Shown here: piece after piece, positions 17,451 to 26,183 of the stretch
How positions within the stretch are numbered: position 1 is the first letter of the stretch
Layout of the letters: each line of letters begins with the position of its first letter
Assembly: GCA_965262585.1 (NCBI GenBank)
Contig: OZ253546.1
Coordinates: forward strand, 1,550,001 to 1,614,000
DNA: 64,000 bases
DNA from: JAHRAW01 sp965262585
GTDB lineage: Bacteria > Pseudomonadota > Gammaproteobacteria > Arenicellales > Poriferihabitantaceae
Reading direction: 5' to 3'
Made by a program: the position numbers and the translations under genes
The notes under the pieces: generated by a model
The model's input: the letters and a program-made list of their open reading frames with translations, nothing else
The model's database searches: none
What the model was told of the DNA's origin: nothing

Positions 17451-18731
17451 ATGAATGTAAAACCCAACACCTTATTCACCCACGACAATCTATTTGTGCT
17501 GAATGGTATGAATAGCGAATGCGTGGATTTGATTTACTTGGATCCGCCGTTTAACTCCAAGCGGTTTTATTCCGCGCCGATTGGAAGCAAGGCGGCCGGC
17601 GCCAGTTTTAAAGATATGTGGACCTGGGATGATGTGGACTTTGAATTATTACAACGCCTGAACGAGGAACACCCGGAATTCGTTCAGTTTGTGCTGTCCA
17701 TAACCGGTTCACACGGTTCGCCGATGCGTTCGTACATTACTTATATGGCACAGCGCGTGTTGGAGATGCATCGGATACTAAAACCCACTGGTTCATTGTA
17801 TTTGCATTGCGATCCGACCGCTTCGCACTACTTGAAAATCATGCTGGACTTTATCTTTGGCGTGGAGAATTTTCGGAATGAGATTGTTTGGCATTATTCA
17901 GCCGGACACTCCCCCAGCAAGGATTTTAAGAAAAAGCATGACATTATTTTTCGTTACTCAAAAAATCAAAAGCATTCGGTTTTTAATCAACCACGAATGC
18001 CTTATGCGGAAAAAGACAAATATCGCTTTAATTTAACCGATAAAGATGGCCGCGAATATAGAATAAATCATACGCAAGACAAACACGGTACCGACAGAAG
18101 ATTTTATTGGGATGTAGGAACTCCATGCGATACGGTATGGACCTATTTGCGGAGCAAAAAATTCAATCAAATCGGTAGCAGAAGCAAAGAACGCACCGGC
18201 TATCCCACCCAAAAACCATTGGCATTATTGAACCGAATTATTGAAGCATCGTCCAACGAAAATGATATAGTGTTGGACCCGGTTTGTGGTTGTGCCACCA
18301 CTTGTATCGCCGCGCAACACCTGCACCGTACATGGATTGGCATTGATGTAGAAAAAAAGTCCGGTGATTTAATCGCCGAACGGTTGGCGGATGAAGATGT
18401 ATTGTTCCAAGATTTTATTCACCGCACCGATTTACCCCAGCGCACCGACCGCGAAATTATCAACCTGAAAAGCCCGCGCATTAAAACTGAACTGAAACAC
18501 ACACTATTCGGCGACCAAGCCGGGCGATGCAATGGTTGCCAAGACTTGTTTGACATTCGCCACTTTCACATTGACCACATCGTCCCACGGGCAAAAGGCG
18601 GCGGTGATTTCCGCGAAAACTTGCAACTTCTATGCGAAAACTGCAACAACAGAAAAGGCGACCGCCCAATGGAATACTTTGAAAAATTGATTCAAACTCA
18701 AAGAAACCGGCGCGAAATTTTTACTTGGTAG
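17451..18731 (+). CDS. Beta-class DNA methyltransferase fused to a C-terminal HNH endonuclease
   Basis: 426 residues from the ATG at 17451; a reading from 17364 adds non-conserved sequence. Residues 1-310 are a permuted amino-methyltransferase: catalytic DPPF at 31-34 (YLDPPFNSKRFY), a central target-recognition region at about 130-240, TQKPLALL, then SAM-binding DPVCGCATT at 276-284. Residues about 350-426 form a separate zinc-finger HNH domain: Cys360-x2-Cys363, Asp375-His376 in FHIDHIVPRAKGG, then Cys395-x2-Cys398 and Asn400. Both halves keep their key residues, so one chain could methylate and cut DNA, or nick it. The gene is AT-richer than its neighbours, consistent with transfer. Target base (N6-A or N4-C) and site are unknown. 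Confidence 0.87.
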   Translation: MNVKPNTLFTHDNLFVLNGMNSECVDLIYLDPPFNSKRFYSAPIGSKAAGASFKDMWTWDDVDFELLQRLNEEHPEFVQFVLSITGSHGSPMRSYITYMAQRVLEMHRILKPTGSLYLHCDPTASHYLKIMLDFIFGVENFRNEIVWHYSAGHSPSKDFKKKHDIIFRYSKNQKHSVFNQPRMPYAEKDKYRFNLTDKDGREYRINHTQDKHGTDRRFYWDVGTPCDTVWTYLRSKKFNQIGSRSKERTGYPTQKPLALLNRIIEASSNENDIVLDPVCGCATTCIAAQHLHRTWIGIDVEKKSGDLIAERLADEDVLFQDFIHRTDLPQRTDREIINLKSPRIKTELKHTLFGDQAGRCNGCQDLFDIRHFHIDHIVPRAKGGGDFRENLQLLCENCNNRKGDRPMEYFEKLIQTQRNRREIFTW

Positions 18732-18789
18732 CGGATTTCTATTGTTCGTGTGCCCACCCTTCTGTGGGGCTACGTTACAACCTCAACCC

Positions 18790-20241
18790 ATGATCAGCGC
18801 AGTCGTCCTCAAAATCCTCGGCATCCTGCTGGTACTATTCAGTGCCACGCTGGTGCCGCCCATTGCCGTGTCCTGGGTCACCGGTGACGGCGTGATGATG
18901 CCGTTTGTGGCGGCGTTGGTTCTCAACCTGGCCCTCGGTGCGGCGTGCTGGCTGCCGGTGCGACATAGCAAAGGCGAGTTGCGGGTGCGCGACGGGTTTC
19001 TGGTGGTGGTACTGTTTTGGACGGTGCTTTCGGCCATGGGTTCGGTGCCGTTTTTGTTGCTGCGCGAGCCGGCTCTCGGAGTCGTTGACGCGCTGTTCGA
19101 ATCGATGTCGGGCCTGACCACCACCGGCGCCACCATCCTCACCGCCATCGACGATCTGCCGCCCTCGATTTTATACTACCGCCAGCAACTGCAATGGCTC
19201 GGCGGCATGGGCCTCGTAGTGCTGGCGGTGGCGGTCATGCCCATGCTCGGGGTTGGCGGCATGCAACTCTACCGCGCCGAAACCCCGGGCCCGGTTAAGA
19301 ACAACAAACTGACGCCGCGCATCACCGAAACCGCCAAGGGGCTTTGGTACATCTACCTCGGCCTCACCGTGGTGTGCGCGCTTTGTTATTACTTCGCCGG
19401 TATGACCCCGTTCGACGCCATCGGCCACGCTTTTTCCACCATCGCCATCGGCGGCTTCTCCACCCACGACGACAGCCTCGGCTATTTCGCCAGCAACTCG
19501 GTTAACCTCATCGCCATGCTTTTCATGCTGCTGTCCGGGCTCAACTTCGCGCTGCACTTCACCGCGTTTCGCTCGCGCAACCTCGCGGTCTACCTGCGCG
19601 ACCCGGAAGCGCAAGTGTATTTCGGCTTGGTGCTGGCGGTGCTGGCGGTTAGCGTGGCGATGCTTCTCGGGCACGGCGTATTCGAACGGTTCAGCGACAA
19701 CCTGATACAAGGCGCGGTGCAGGTGGTCTCCATCGCCACCACCACCGGCTTCACCACCACCGACTTCTCCCTGTGGCCGTCGTTCCTGCCCATCATGCTG
19801 ATTCTGGTGAGCACCGCCGGCGGCTGCGCCGGCTCCACCGCCGGCGGCATGAAAATCATCCGCATGGTGTTGCTCTACAAACAGGGCGCACGGGAAATCT
19901 CCAAACTGGTGCACCCCAACGCGCTAATACCGGTCAAACTCGGCGGCAAGGCGGTGCCGGACAACGTCATCAACGCGGTGTGGGGCTTTTTGTCCCTGTA
20001 TATGCTGAGCTACGTGGTGCTGCTGTTGCTCATGCTGGCGAGCGGCTCCGACCCGGTCACCGCATTCTCGGCGGTCACCGCCTGCCTCAACAACCTCGGC
20101 CCCGGCCTCGGCGATGTGGCACAAAACTACGCCTCAGTAAGCCCCGCCGGCAAGATCGTGCTGACCTTCGCCATGCTCCTCGGCCGCCTGGAATTATTCA
20201 CCCTGCTGGTGCTGTTCACACCAGTTTTTTGGAAGGGGTGA
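18790..20241 (+). CDS. trkH: Trk-type potassium uptake channel subunit TrkH
   Basis: 483 residues from the ATG at 18790, the normal TrkH length. It is an inner-membrane channel with four M1-P-M2 repeats. The four pore loops are visible: GLTTTGATIL, FSTIAIGGFST, IATTTGFTTTDFS and AVTACLNNLGPG, each with the selectivity-filter glycine. In known systems TrkH works with the cytoplasmic gating protein TrkA, which is not encoded here. It lies 58 bp after the methyltransferase-HNH gene. An earlier in-frame start at 18742 adds 16 residues with no family match. Confidence 0.93.
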   Translation: MISAVVLKILGILLVLFSATLVPPIAVSWVTGDGVMMPFVAALVLNLALGAACWLPVRHSKGELRVRDGFLVVVLFWTVLSAMGSVPFLLLREPALGVVDALFESMSGLTTTGATILTAIDDLPPSILYYRQQLQWLGGMGLVVLAVAVMPMLGVGGMQLYRAETPGPVKNNKLTPRITETAKGLWYIYLGLTVVCALCYYFAGMTPFDAIGHAFSTIAIGGFSTHDDSLGYFASNSVNLIAMLFMLLSGLNFALHFTAFRSRNLAVYLRDPEAQVYFGLVLAVLAVSVAMLLGHGVFERFSDNLIQGAVQVVSIATTTGFTTTDFSLWPSFLPIMLILVSTAGGCAGSTAGGMKIIRMVLLYKQGAREISKLVHPNALIPVKLGGKAVPDNVINAVWGFLSLYMLSYVVLLLLMLASGSDPVTAFSAVTACLNNLGPGLGDVAQNYASVSPAGKIVLTFAMLLGRLELFTLLVLFTPVFWKG

Positions 20242-20813
20242 TGAAGCGAGTTACTGCTATAGTTTTTGTCGAAAACAATCTTTGACTATATTGGAATTGC
20301 AGTCGCTACCAGCCGCTCCATATTAAGGACAGGCGGGCGCTGTCCCTACGAGCGAGGAGTATCAAAACTCGTCATTCCCTTGTAGGGACAGTGCCCCCGT
20401 GCCTGTCCACAGCGGCGAACAACGAGGAGTATCAAAGTTCGTCATTCCCGAACGATAGAAAAATAGGGAGCGCCAGCGACCATATTTTTCATCGTATCGG
20501 GAATCCAGAAAACTAATAATGAGTCGGCTATCGCCGGCATGTTGTACTGGATTCCCGTGTCCCCAACTCGTCATTCCCGCTGTCGCGTGAATGACGAGTT
20601 GGGGCACGAGAATGACGAGATTGTGGTTTTTTTCGTAGGGACCCATTGCGACTTATCTTCATCGGAAAACGAGGAATATCAAAAGTGCGTCATTCCCGAA
20701 CGATAGAAAAATAGGGAGCACCAGCGACCATATTTTTCATCGTATCGGGAATCCAGAGAAAACAATCCGGCGCCAGCCGATCATTATTAAGGACAGGCAC
20801 GGGGGCGCTATCC
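20242..20813. repeat. Intergenic cluster of nested palindromic repeats
   Basis: No gene is seen in this 572-bp gap between convergent trkH and the autotransporter. It holds two families. One is an element of about 93 bp with GTCATTCCCGA...TCGGGAATCC inverted ends, present at 20421-20515 and 20669-20762, with a truncated left end near 20353-20380. The other is a GGACAGGC...TCCCTAC element at about 20327-20350, inverted at about 20381-20408, and again at 20789-20816. The last copy covers the autotransporter stop codon. The small reading frame through this region on the minus strand is repeat sequence, not a gene. Confidence 0.8.
20561..20604. terminator. Perfect 16-bp inverted repeat between convergent genes
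   Basis: Left arm CCCCAACTCGTCATTC at 20561-20576 and its exact complement at 20589-20604 enclose a 12-nt loop. The hairpin lies between convergent trkH and the autotransporter, where a bidirectional terminator would be useful, but no U-tract follows on either strand, so termination is uncertain. It may simply be part of the repeat cluster. Confidence 0.45.
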
Positions 20814-23747
20814 CTACAAAGCCAATTCGCCGGTTATCCTTATGCTGTTATCTGTTTCACCATCCGAGGTTATTTCTTGCCCGGCTTCCAAGTTGAGACT
20901 GGCGGTTGTGCCGAGGCTCCAACGAGCACCGAGGTGGTGGTGTTGGGTGCCGTTGGTGGTGGTTCGAAGGCGGATGTAGGGGGCTATCATCCCATTGCCT
21001 GACGAGGTAGGCATCCCATAACTCATCTCCGTTTGGATGTGAGTAGTGGACTCGGATTCGGAGAGAGCGGATATATTTTGATTCCATATATCCGTGCCTG
21101 TTTCGGCGCCCCAGCCGGTGGATAAACTGAACGACAAGCCGCCGGATTTGGAGGCGATACCCTTGCCATAGCCGACTAAACCAGACACGCCCCATTCGTC
21201 AATTTCTTCGGAGTGTGCCGCCAACCAATGGGCTCGGCCTTCTAGGCGGAGTCCGTTGTGGCTGATGTATTTCAAGCCGCCGCCTAATTCTATTCCGAAG
21301 CCGGTGTTTATACTGTCGCCGCCGTCGTATCGAACGCCCAATTCAACAGACGAAGTTAGCGTATTGCCGATTTCATTTTGATGATCATTGCTCCCTTCGA
21401 CAGCCACTCGTACTCTCGCTACATTGCCATCGGTTCCGGTTGCGCCTTCAACTCCATATTCGCCCAAAGATGCTTCGCCCTTGAAGCGGATTGTCGTATC
21501 GTCCTCGGCGGGGGTTACGGTGTTGTTGATGCCGATGGCGAATGCGGTTAAATCGGTGTCTTCGGTTACGCTCTCCCCCTCATCCGGTTCGATTTCAACT
21601 TCACCGGTTCCATACCCCACGGTCGCCCATACATCAAAGTTACCGGACTGCCAATTTACATACGGATGGATGCTCGTCAAGTCGCTTTCGTGCGTGCCTT
21701 CGTCGCCATCTTCATCGGTGTAATCGAATGAACCGACGGTTTGCGAAATCGATAATCCCAACAATAAATTAGGGCTGACTTTGCTGTCGATGCCTAAGGT
21801 AATTCCGCCTAAGTCGCCATCCCATTTCAGATCGCCGGAACCACTTCCGGAAAGATTGGTGTAGTTTCCGCCGCCCCAAATGGTGGTGTTGCCAATTACG
21901 CCGCCGCCATCGACAGCGTTGAGGGGCATGGTGAACGATGAGTTACCCATCATTTTTTTCCAATCAAACGAATCGTTTTGAACATCATTACCGCTATTGA
22001 CTAAAATTCCGTGCAAGGAATTGCCGCCGCCGAATTGGAAATTGCCGGTTCTTGCCGAAGCGGAAGTAGCGTTGGCAACTCGGTCGGTGATTGCCACCAC
22101 TAGGTTATTCACGATAGCGGTGGTGGTCTCCGGCAATACGGCTTCATTGACGACAATCTGAGCGGCGATTTGCTTGGCAACAGCGGTCGGCGGCGGTACC
22201 GGTGTTGGTTCTGGCGTTGGTTCGGGCGTTGGTTCTGGTGTTGGGTCGACTGTCGCCGTGGCTCGAGTAACGGTTACGGTGTAGGTTTGTGGGGTGCTGT
22301 TATTTTCCGGGGTGACGATAATAGTGATGGTGGTATCGCCTACTCCCAAAGCGATGTCGCCACTTGCCACGCCACTGGTAACCGAAGTTCCGCCCACCGT
22401 AATGGTCGCCATATCATTGCCGGAAGTCGGGGTAACCGTTATCGTGGCAGTAACATTTTCAACGGTAGCGGTGTAAGCAGATATGTTACCAGCAAAGACC
22501 GGCGACAAGATTCCCACTGACAACGACAAACCACTCAAACTCGTATCGCTGGATCCCTCTCGAGTAACGGTGATGGTGTAGGACTGTGTGCTGGTGTCTT
22601 CGGCGGTTACCACAATGGTGATGGTATTCGAGCCTACGGCAAGATTGATATCGCCACTTGCCACGCCACTGGTAACGGGAGTGCTATTAACCGTAATCGT
22701 AGCGGCAGTGTTGGTGGTGGTTGCCGTAACGGTAGTGCTTTCGATAGTGTTAACAGCAGTTGCGGTGTAATCCGTAGTGGTGTTATTGAATGTAAGTGTG
22801 ATGTCAGACAACACCAAGCCACTCAAAGTAGCATCGCTGGATTCGGGGGGCGGTGCCGCATTGATGATTATATTGAAGGTGCTCTCACTGTCGGCACCGT
22901 TGAGGTCGTCTATCCGGTAGGTCAAGGCGAACGTCCCCGGCGTGGTGAGCATGCCGGAGAGCGTACGGGTGGTTGCATTAAAGGTCAACCCGGCCGGCAA
23001 GGCACCGCCGCCCATCGCGGTCAGGGTGTACATCGGCGGCGGCGCACCGAATCTACCGGCGGTGGGTTCCGGCAGGGTCAAGGATATTGCTTCACCCCCG
23101 GTATAGGTAACATTCTCTACCGCCGGAAACAACGGCCGGTCGTAGGATGTCACATCGAAGGAAACGCTTGCGGTGTTGGTATCGCTGTCCGTGGCGGTGT
23201 AGGTCAGTTGGCCGGTTGTGTATGGCGTTCCAAAATTACCGCTACCGGTGATGGCGCGGGTGGTCGCATTAAAGGACAGACCGAATGTCGTCAAAACAGC
23301 CCCGGTCAGGGTGTAGGTATAGGGCGAATTGCCGCCGGTGGCCGCTGGAAGGGTCACATCGATGGGCTGGTTACGCGTGTAGTGCTGGTTATCCGGGGTG
23401 GGCAAAGCCAGTGCGTCGATTACGGTTAGCACCAGGGTAGTTTCGTTTGTTGCGCCGTCATTGTCCGTGACTCTCAATGTTACCCTATGAGTCCCCACAG
23501 TCCCTACAAAAGTCGTCGTCGTGACGCTAGTAGTACCACCGATAAAAATAACACCGGATTCGGCTGCCGCCGACCATCGATACGCCACTATCGTGCCGTC
23601 CGGGTCAGAACTGGCACTGCCGTTTAACGATATTAGCGTGTCCACCACCACGGTTCGGGACGACCCGGCGTTGGCGACCGGAGGCTGGTTGGCCTGCGCA
23701 TTAGCCTGCGAAGCCAATCCGGCGAACAAGCTTAGCCCAAGTAGCAA
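20814..23747 (-). CDS. Autotransporter-like surface protein with PKD, Ig-like and cadherin-like domains; start lies in a phase-variable region
   Basis: The frame from a TTG at 23747 gives 977 residues. A signal-peptide core (LLLGLSLFAGLASQANA) opens it, followed by a PKD-like domain (about 20-110, NGSASSDPDGTIVAYRW), two putative Ig-like domains (about 115-300), two cadherin-like beta-sandwich repeats (about 303-395 and 400-495, each starting LSGL and containing YTATV), a PTPEPTPEP linker, and a C-terminal part of about 280 residues with alternating strands like an autotransporter beta-barrel. The TTG truncates the signal peptide. The frame continues upstream through RGWFGIL into a C-tract, suggesting the true start is an ATG at 23839 or 23833, out of frame at the present tract length. 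Probable surface adhesin. Confidence 0.8.
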   Translation of the reverse strand: MLLGLSLFAGLASQANAQANQPPVANAGSSRTVVVDTLISLNGSASSDPDGTIVAYRWSAAAESGVIFIGGTTSVTTTTFVGTVGTHRVTLRVTDNDGATNETTLVLTVIDALALPTPDNQHYTRNQPIDVTLPAATGGNSPYTYTLTGAVLTTFGLSFNATTRAITGSGNFGTPYTTGQLTYTATDSDTNTASVSFDVTSYDRPLFPAVENVTYTGGEAISLTLPEPTAGRFGAPPPMYTLTAMGGGALPAGLTFNATTRTLSGMLTTPGTFALTYRIDDLNGADSESTFNIIINAAPPPESSDATLSGLVLSDITLTFNNTTTDYTATAVNTIESTTVTATTTNTAATITVNSTPVTSGVASGDINLAVGSNTITIVVTAEDTSTQSYTITVTREGSSDTSLSGLSLSVGILSPVFAGNISAYTATVENVTATITVTPTSGNDMATITVGGTSVTSGVASGDIALGVGDTTITIIVTPENNSTPQTYTVTVTRATATVDPTPEPTPEPTPEPTPVPPPTAVAKQIAAQIVVNEAVLPETTTAIVNNLVVAITDRVANATSASARTGNFQFGGGNSLHGILVNSGNDVQNDSFDWKKMMGNSSFTMPLNAVDGGGVIGNTTIWGGGNYTNLSGSGSGDLKWDGDLGGITLGIDSKVSPNLLLGLSISQTVGSFDYTDEDGDEGTHESDLTSIHPYVNWQSGNFDVWATVGYGTGEVEIEPDEGESVTEDTDLTAFAIGINNTVTPAEDDTTIRFKGEASLGEYGVEGATGTDGNVARVRVAVEGSNDHQNEIGNTLTSSVELGVRYDGGDSINTGFGIELGGGLKYISHNGLRLEGRAHWLAAHSEEIDEWGVSGLVGYGKGIASKSGGLSFSLSTGWGAETGTDIWNQNISALSESESTTHIQTEMSYGMPTSSGNGMIAPYIRLRTTTNGTQHHHLGARWSLGTTASLNLEAGQEITSDGETDNSIRITGELAL

Positions 23748-23791
23748 GATGCCAAACCAGCCACGGGCGGTGGGCGTGCAGTTATTTAGAT

Positions 23792-23820
23792 GGGGGGGGG
23801 GGGGGGGGGGGGGGGGGGGG
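23792..23820. repeat. 29-bp poly-G tract (poly-C on the coding strand), contingency-type repeat
   Basis: Twenty-nine consecutive G on the + strand, read as C29 by the minus-strand autotransporter gene. The signal-peptide frame runs into the tract as polyproline. The ATGs at 23839 and 23833 share one frame but are out of frame with the signal peptide at 29 units and terminate soon after the tract. A length of 27 or 30 would join them. This is the usual design of slipped-strand phase variation. Homopolymer length is also a common assembly error. Confidence 0.9.
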
Positions 23821-23923
23821 TATTGGTATTCATTGGCATTGTTGGATGGTTGGGGTGTTTATTAACCGGTTAAAAGGCGCGCAAAAAATCGGCTTGATGT
23901 GGTGTGGTCAGAATGATGACATA

Positions 23924-23989
23924 TTGTAGCAATAATCCAGTATATCACACAATAATTTGTAGCAATAGCCCAGTATATCACACAATAAT
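23924..23989 (-). promoter_or_regulatory. Two tandem 33-bp direct repeats carrying extended -10 boxes
   Basis: Two abutting 33-bp units (23924-23956 and 23957-23989) differ at about two positions. Read on the minus strand each contains TGTGATATACT, an extended -10 (TGnTATACT) whose hexamers lie at 23939-23944 and 23972-23977. Each unit also ends with TTGCTA, which could serve as a -35 for the next. They lie between tolC and the autotransporter and point toward the latter, leaving a leader of about 95 nt. A change in copy number would change promoter count or spacing. Confidence 0.5.
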
Positions 23990-24031
23990 GACCAATTACG
24001 CCGGGATTGCTTGCTGCCGCGCCTTTATCCG

Positions 24032-25369
24032 TCAGCGCACCAGCCACCCATTAATCCGCTTCACATCTTCGTCATCCAAATCGCCGACTTCTCGCTCTAG
24101 GCGTAGCACCGAGAGGATGAAGTCATATCTCGCGCCGAGGTAGTCGGTGCGTGATTGGGAGAGATCGCGTTGGGCGTCGAGGACGTCGAGGTTGGTGGTG
24201 AGGCCGGCGCGGAAGCCTTCTTCTTTGGCGCGTAGCGCGCTTTCGCCGGCGCGGATGGCTTCGGACAGGGCGTTGACCTGGCTGACGCCGCTGACCACTG
24301 CGAGGTAGGCCGAGGTGGTGTCGGATTCAACCCGCCGTTTCAGTTCTTCCCGGCGGCGTTCGGCGGCGTTGAAGCGAAACCCCGCCTCTTTGGTTTGCAG
24401 ATGGATGGCGCCGCCGCGATACAGTTGCCAGTTGAGGGTCGCGCCCACCGAACTGGAGTCGGTTTCCTGGCTTTGACTCTGGTTCCCGTTGGCGAAAAAG
24501 TTGTCGGATTCCCGCCAGTCGCGCCGCCAACTGAAGTCGAGGCTGGGCCAGCGTACGGCGCGTTGTTTTTTGATTTCCTCGGCGGCCACCTTGAGGTCAA
24601 GATCTTCCGCCATGAGCGCGCGATTGCCGGCCAACGCCCGCTCCACCCAAGCGTCCGCTGATTGCGGGTCGGGGGGCGCAAGCGGCGCATCGTCGCCGAG
24701 GAGCGCGAGTGCTTCGGGGGTGGCGCCGGTGATTTCCTTGAGCGTCTGCACTGCGTTGTCGATGCGGTTGTCCGCGATAATCAAGTCGGCCACCGCTTGC
24801 TGAAATCTGGCTTGGGCGTCGAACAGATCGGCTTGGGTGCCGAGGCCGACTTCCAGGCGTTCCGAGGCGAAATCCATTTGCCGCTGGATGGAAGCCTGTT
24901 GCCGGCGCGCCACTTCCCGGTTATCCAACGCCGCCAGCAGTCCGAAGTATCGCTCGGCGACTCGCAAAATAAGTTCGGCGCGGGCGTCTTCAAAGCGGAT
25001 TTCGGCGCCGCTGACTTGCAGTCCCGCCTGACGGTAGGCGCGCAACGCTTCCAGATCAAAAACCTTCATGTCGGCGTTCAGACTGCTTCGGTGTTCGGTG
25101 TCGGAGGTGTCGTTTGTACCGGCATCGCCACCGCGCACCCGGTCGGCGGTACCCTGAGCGCTGATGGACGGGAGAAACGCGGAGCGCGCCAGGGGCAGGG
25201 TGAGCCGGGCGATTTTGTGCTCGTATACGGCGGCACCATACAGGGCGTCGCGGGCCAGCGCGACTTGATAAACATCCCACAGATCGTCGCCGGCGGCGGT
25301 GCCATGCAACCCCAACAATACCGCGCCGGTGATTGCGGAGCGCAGCGCGCGCGAAATTTTAATGCCCAC
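24032..25369 (-). CDS. tolC: TolC family outer-membrane efflux channel
   Basis: 445 residues with an N-terminal signal peptide ending near HGTAAGDD and two homologous halves rich in long helices, as in TolC. The DLWDVYQVALARDALYGAA start of the mature protein, the GLGTQADLFDAQARF helix and its second-half equivalent GLTTNLDVLDAQRDL are family signatures. TolC forms a trimeric channel that carries efflux pumps and type I secretion across the outer membrane. It begins 11 bp after a pcm-like gene, a neighbour often seen with tolC. No pump genes are in the window. Confidence 0.92.
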   Translation of the reverse strand: MGIKISRALRSAITGAVLLGLHGTAAGDDLWDVYQVALARDALYGAAVYEHKIARLTLPLARSAFLPSISAQGTADRVRGGDAGTNDTSDTEHRSSLNADMKVFDLEALRAYRQAGLQVSGAEIRFEDARAELILRVAERYFGLLAALDNREVARRQQASIQRQMDFASERLEVGLGTQADLFDAQARFQQAVADLIIADNRIDNAVQTLKEITGATPEALALLGDDAPLAPPDPQSADAWVERALAGNRALMAEDLDLKVAAEEIKKQRAVRWPSLDFSWRRDWRESDNFFANGNQSQSQETDSSSVGATLNWQLYRGGAIHLQTKEAGFRFNAAERRREELKRRVESDTTSAYLAVVSGVSQVNALSEAIRAGESALRAKEEGFRAGLTTNLDVLDAQRDLSQSRTDYLGARYDFILSVLRLEREVGDLDDEDVKRINGWLVR

Positions 25370-25380
25370 TAAAAAGCCTA

Positions 25381-26058
25381 CTAAAAAGTAAACTCAGGCG
25401 GCTCAAAAACGTTGCGCAAGCGCGGTGCCACGGTTTCGAATAGGGATTCCCGCACCACGCCGCCGTTTTTTTTGGTCAGTCGCACCACGGTCATGGCCGG
25501 TAGGTGTCCTTCGATGCCCACCAAGCGTCCGCCGTCGGCGAGGACGGCGGTCCATGCGGCGGGAGTATCGGGAGTGTCGAGGGTATCGATAATTCTCGGC
25601 AACGAGCCGCTGATGAGGACGGCGTCGAATTGCCCCGCCTCGCCCCAACCGGCGTGGGCGTCTCCGCGCTCCAGGGTGATGTTTTCGATGGCCGCCGTGG
25701 CGAGGTTGCGCTGCGCTTCGGCGAGTAGTTGCTCGTCGATTTCCACGCTGGTGACTTGGGCGCTGACCGAAGCCAATAGCGCCGTCAGGTAGCCGCTGCC
25801 GGTGCCGATCTCCAGCACCCGGTCGCCGATGCCGAGGTCCAGTGCCTCCATCATGCGCGCGCTTACCTTCGGCTCAAGCATCACTTCACCGCCGCCGAGG
25901 GGAATTTGCACATCGGCGAATGCCAACTCGCGGTGTTCGGCGGGCACGAAATCCTCCCGCCGAATTTGCTTCAACGCATTCAGGGTTTGCATCGCCAGCA
26001 CATTCCACGGACGGATTTGCTGCTCGATCATGTTGGTTCGCGCCGTCTCAATATCCAT
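25381..26058 (-). CDS. Protein-L-isoaspartate O-methyltransferase family protein
   Basis: 225 residues. It has the Rossmann SAM motif VLEIGTGSGYLTALLA, the acidic post-motif VTSVEIDEQLL, and the N-terminal region RTNMIEQQIRPWNVL typical of the divergent Pcm-like proteins encoded beside tolC. Classical Pcm repairs isoaspartyl residues. In this branch the canonical substrate loop is altered, so repair activity is uncertain. It is upstream of and probably co-transcribed with tolC, and divergent from ilvA. Confidence 0.87.
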   Translation of the reverse strand: MDIETARTNMIEQQIRPWNVLAMQTLNALKQIRREDFVPAEHRELAFADVQIPLGGGEVMLEPKVSARMMEALDLGIGDRVLEIGTGSGYLTALLASVSAQVTSVEIDEQLLAEAQRNLATAAIENITLERGDAHAGWGEAGQFDAVLISGSLPRIIDTLDTPDTPAAWTAVLADGGRLVGIEGHLPAMTVVRLTKKNGGVVRESLFETVAPRLRNVFEPPEFTF

Positions 26059-26164
26059 GTGTGCTGTTTGGCTGTGCGTTGTGCGTGGCCGGCCATTGTA
26101 GCAAATTGAGCGCGGAGATTGCCAATCCGCAGTTATTCGGGCGCACGCCGTGGATTGGTTATAC

Positions 26165-26170
26165 TATAAT
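26165..26170 (+). promoter_or_regulatory. -10 box upstream of ilvA
   Basis: TATAAT lies 13 bp before the ilvA ATG at 26184, so transcription would start around 26177 and leave a leader of only a few nucleotides. No clear -35 is visible at the standard spacing. If correct, ilvA mRNA is nearly leaderless. Confidence 0.45.
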
Positions 26171-26183
26171 TACGCTCATCCCC

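Noticed and set aside
20362..20646. A 94-codon frame on the minus strand between trkH and the autotransporter
   Set aside because: It runs entirely through palindromic intergenic repeats and has no protein-like composition.
23792..23820. G-tract as a certain biological feature
   Set aside because: Kept as a finding but not as certain: homopolymers of this size are often mis-sized by sequencing, so ON/OFF state in this assembly should not be trusted.
23924..23989. Possible CRISPR-type repeat of 33 bp
   Set aside because: Only two units, no spacer between them, and they carry promoter-like boxes.
25842..26183. An N-terminal extension of IlvA by 114 codons
   Set aside because: It overlaps the divergent pcm-like gene antisense and has no homology; the ATG at 26184 gives the normal IlvA length.
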